This document shows positions 6,434-7,933 of a stretch of 7,933 nt of DNA, in pieces. Source of the stretch: Deltaproteobacteria bacterium (lineage in GTDB: Bacteria > Desulfobacterota > JADFXK01); the NCBI GenBank assembly GCA_015233295.1, contig JADFYC010000170.1:1-7933 (forward strand). The letters run 5' to 3'. How positions within the stretch are numbered: position 1 is the first letter of the stretch; each line of letters starts with the position of its first letter. The position numbers and the translations under genes are program-made. The notes below the pieces were generated by a model that searched no databases, had not been told where the DNA came from, and saw only the letters and a list, made by a program, of their open reading frames with translations.

Positions 6434-6730
6434 TCATTCCGGTGGAATTTTATGCAAAATTTCTCCTAGTGAGCCTAACATATATATGTAATACTTTTTT
6501 TCGTTGGCCGTGGCCTGGACCATTTCAAATCGAGTTGCCTGAAGTTCATAGGTCATATTACCAACTTGAGATAGACGGGGCAAGCAGCCCAGCCCTTCAT
6601 CTTTGGTCTTGAAAATGGGGATAAAGTGCACATCATTTTCAGCGTCATGAATTCCAAACATGGTCTCGGCCTGTCCTTGTTTTCCGATAACTACCCAAAT
6701 CCAGTCTGATGGGCTAATCTTTTCATTCAT
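6434..6730 (-). CDS. Uncharacterised 98-residue protein downstream of fliM
   Basis: A small, probably cytoplasmic protein with no signal peptide or membrane helix. I do not recognise a named family. It looks real: GGAGA lies six bases before its ATG, and the composition is that of a folded alpha/beta protein (WIWVVIG at 10-16, DVHFIPIF at 33-40, KKYYIYML at 78-85). It follows fliM after a 63-base gap on the same strand with no obvious terminator between, so co-transcription is possible. The strands around Trp10-Trp12 and the FIPIF segment suggest a single small domain. There are no cysteine clusters or nucleotide-binding loops to suggest an enzyme. Any role in flagellar function would be inference from position only. 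Confidence 0.7.
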   Translation of the reverse strand: MNEKISPSDWIWVVIGKQGQAETMFGIHDAENDVHFIPIFKTKDEGLGCLPRLSQVGNMTYELQATRFEMVQATANEKKYYIYMLGSLGEILHKIPPE

Positions 6731-6793
6731 ATAGTTTCTCCACCTGAGCTTAAACCGTTATTGGAGTCTTTATCCCTTCTCTTAGAAGAGACG

Positions 6794-7777
6794 TCAAAAG
6801 GCGGTTTCGGTTACCTTTTCCGCAATCTTGACACCATTATTACCTTTAACTACCCCTGGCGTTCCCAGGTACTTCAAAATACCTTCGACTGTAACTTTAA
6901 CGGGATCGGTAGCAAACTGCCGAAGTTGGATAATGTCTCCTATCTTGAGGTCGAGGAGATCGCGGCCGGAGATTATGGTCTCCCCTAATTGAGCGGTAAT
7001 ATTGACTTCTGCCCTTTTTAATTGTTCGGTGAATCTTCTCACCCAGGCATGGTCTACCTCCATGTGATCACTCTGGAATCCGGCGTGGAGTTTGCTTCGA
7101 ATCGGCTCTAACGCGGAATAGGGGATGCACAGAGTGAGATTCCCGGTGGTGGTGTCCATTTCTACGTCAAAAGCCGTAACCACCACAACGTCGGTCGGGG
7201 GCACAATCCCGACAAACTGGGGATTAACCTCGGCCCGGACAAACTTAAAATCGAGCGGAAAGACCGGCATCCAGGCCTTGGTCAAACATTCTATAGCGTT
7301 ATCCACGACTTTCGATATAATTCGGTTTTCTATCTTAGTGAAGTCACGGCCCTCGACCTTAACCGTAGATTCTCCCTTACCTCCGAAAAAGGTATCGACC
7401 AACACAAAGACCAGTTTCGATTCTAGAATAAGCAGAGCGTTGCCTCTTAGGGGATCCATCCGGAGAACCTGAATACTTGTCGGAACGGGCAAAGATTTCA
7501 AGAATTCGCCGAATTTAATCATGTCGGTGGAAACAGTGCTGACGTCGATAACTTTTCGCAAAGCGGTGGACAAAGTTCCGCGGAAAAGACGGGCAAAGCG
7601 GTCGTTGATGATTTCGAGGGTGGGCATCCGGCCCCGGATGATCCGGTCCTGGCTGGTTAAGTCATAGACCACCACCCCCGAGGTATCAACGCCTTCGTCG
7701 GTCTCGGTTTCTATTTCCCCCCCGGTGACACCTCGAAGCAGGGCATCAACTTCTTCTTGAGATAATATTTGGCTCAT
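6794..7777 (-). CDS. fliM: Flagellar motor switch protein FliM
   Basis: FliM is the middle component of the cytoplasmic switch (C-ring) at the flagellar base. It binds phosphorylated CheY and sets the direction or speed of rotation. The 327-residue length is normal for the family. The N-terminal CheY-binding peptide is present (LSQEEVDALL, 5-14), followed by a variable acidic linker (about 20-35). The middle CheC-like domain carries the GGxG hallmark (FFGGKGE, 130-136). The C-terminal SpoA domain, which packs with FliN, covers about 252-322 (LGETIISGRDLLDLKIGDII). The start at 7777 is chosen because AAGGA lies six bases upstream and the CheY-binding peptide then sits at the very N-terminus; an in-frame ATG at 7810 would add 11 unlike residues. 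Neither fliN nor fliL, its usual neighbours, is recognised beside it, although the window ends 156 bases upstream. Confidence 0.96.
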   Translation of the reverse strand: MSQILSQEEVDALLRGVTGGEIETETDEGVDTSGVVVYDLTSQDRIIRGRMPTLEIINDRFARLFRGTLSTALRKVIDVSTVSTDMIKFGEFLKSLPVPTSIQVLRMDPLRGNALLILESKLVFVLVDTFFGGKGESTVKVEGRDFTKIENRIISKVVDNAIECLTKAWMPVFPLDFKFVRAEVNPQFVGIVPPTDVVVVTAFDVEMDTTTGNLTLCIPYSALEPIRSKLHAGFQSDHMEVDHAWVRRFTEQLKRAEVNITAQLGETIISGRDLLDLKIGDIIQLRQFATDPVKVTVEGILKYLGTPGVVKGNNGVKIAEKVTETAF

Positions 7778-7783
7778 GTCGCT

Positions 7784-7788
7784 TCCTT
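7784..7788 (-). promoter_or_regulatory. Ribosome binding site deciding the fliM start
   Basis: AAGGA on the minus strand, six bases before the ATG at 7777. It favours this start over the in-frame ATG at 7810. Confidence 0.55.
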
Positions 7789-7890
7789 CTTGATCCCAGG
7801 AAGGGACCAATACGAATAACCGGTGGCGTCAACCTTCGTTTGGTCAGGTATCCGGAACAACCCAAAAGTGGCTGAACAAGTAAGCAGTTG

Positions 7891-7912
7891 TTCGATAAAC
7901 ATTCGATAAACA
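7891..7912. repeat. Two adjacent perfect 11-bp direct repeats upstream of fliM
   Basis: TTCGATAAACA occurs at 7891-7901 and again immediately at 7902-7912. It lies about 115-135 bases upstream of the fliM start in AT-rich sequence, a plausible place for a regulator site or promoter. No coding frame in 7778-7933 was recognised, although two minus-strand frames are open across it. Confidence 0.6.
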
Positions 7913-7933
7913 ATTGATACGGGTATTCGACTC

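Noticed and set aside
6778..6791. Terminator hairpin just after fliM (TCTCTTAGAAGAGA)
   Set aside because: The near-palindrome allows only a short stem with a minimal loop and has no T-run after it on the minus strand.
7778..7933. C-terminal end of an upstream gene (such as fliL) overlapping the fliM start
   Set aside because: One minus-strand frame is open throughout and ends at an ATGA overlap, but its translation resembles no FliL C-terminus, and a 52-codon open frame is not rare by chance.

Overview
The window reads as a stretch of a motile, Gram-negative bacterial chromosome with G+C near 50%. A member of the Desulfobacterota/deltaproteobacteria or a relative is the best guess. This rests on the flagellar switch gene, the CheY/CheC/GGDEF cassette, and a HEAT-repeat protein of a type I associate with sulfate reducers. 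That assignment is inference from gene style, not a phylogenetic result.

Layout. Bases 1-209 look like sequencing artefact rather than genome. An error-rich inverted copy of bases 210-364 is joined to them through sequence matching an Illumina adapter. Next is the 5' part of a histidine-phosphatase gene on the minus strand (start 487), cut off at the artefact. A promoter-rich gap (488-864) separates it from a plus-strand operon: a single-domain CheY-like receiver (865-1224), a CheC-type phosphatase overlapping it by four bases (1221-1847), and a PAS-GGDEF diguanylate cyclase (1878-2918). A 12-helix MFS transporter (2952-4142, minus) converges on that operon. Divergent from the transporter is a zinc-ribbon plus HEAT-repeat protein of unknown function (4440-5549, plus). 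The right third is all minus strand: fliM (6794-7777), a 98-residue uncharacterised protein (6434-6730), and a secreted DUF4124 protein with a perfect 60-bp tandem repeat (5591-6229).

How the genes work together. The operon at 865-2918 has the parts of a small phospho-relay: a receiver, a phosphatase with both CheC active-site motifs, and an enzyme with an intact GGEEF site and I-site for making cyclic di-GMP. No histidine kinase is present, so the phosphodonor lies elsewhere. fliM encodes the motor-switch protein that CheY-type proteins bind, so a motility or cyclic di-GMP theme is reasonable. The two loci are about 4 kb apart and on opposite strands.

I saw no RNA genes, CRISPR array, insertion sequence or prophage genes. 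No convincing intrinsic terminator was found. The item most worth acting on is the adapter-derived left end.
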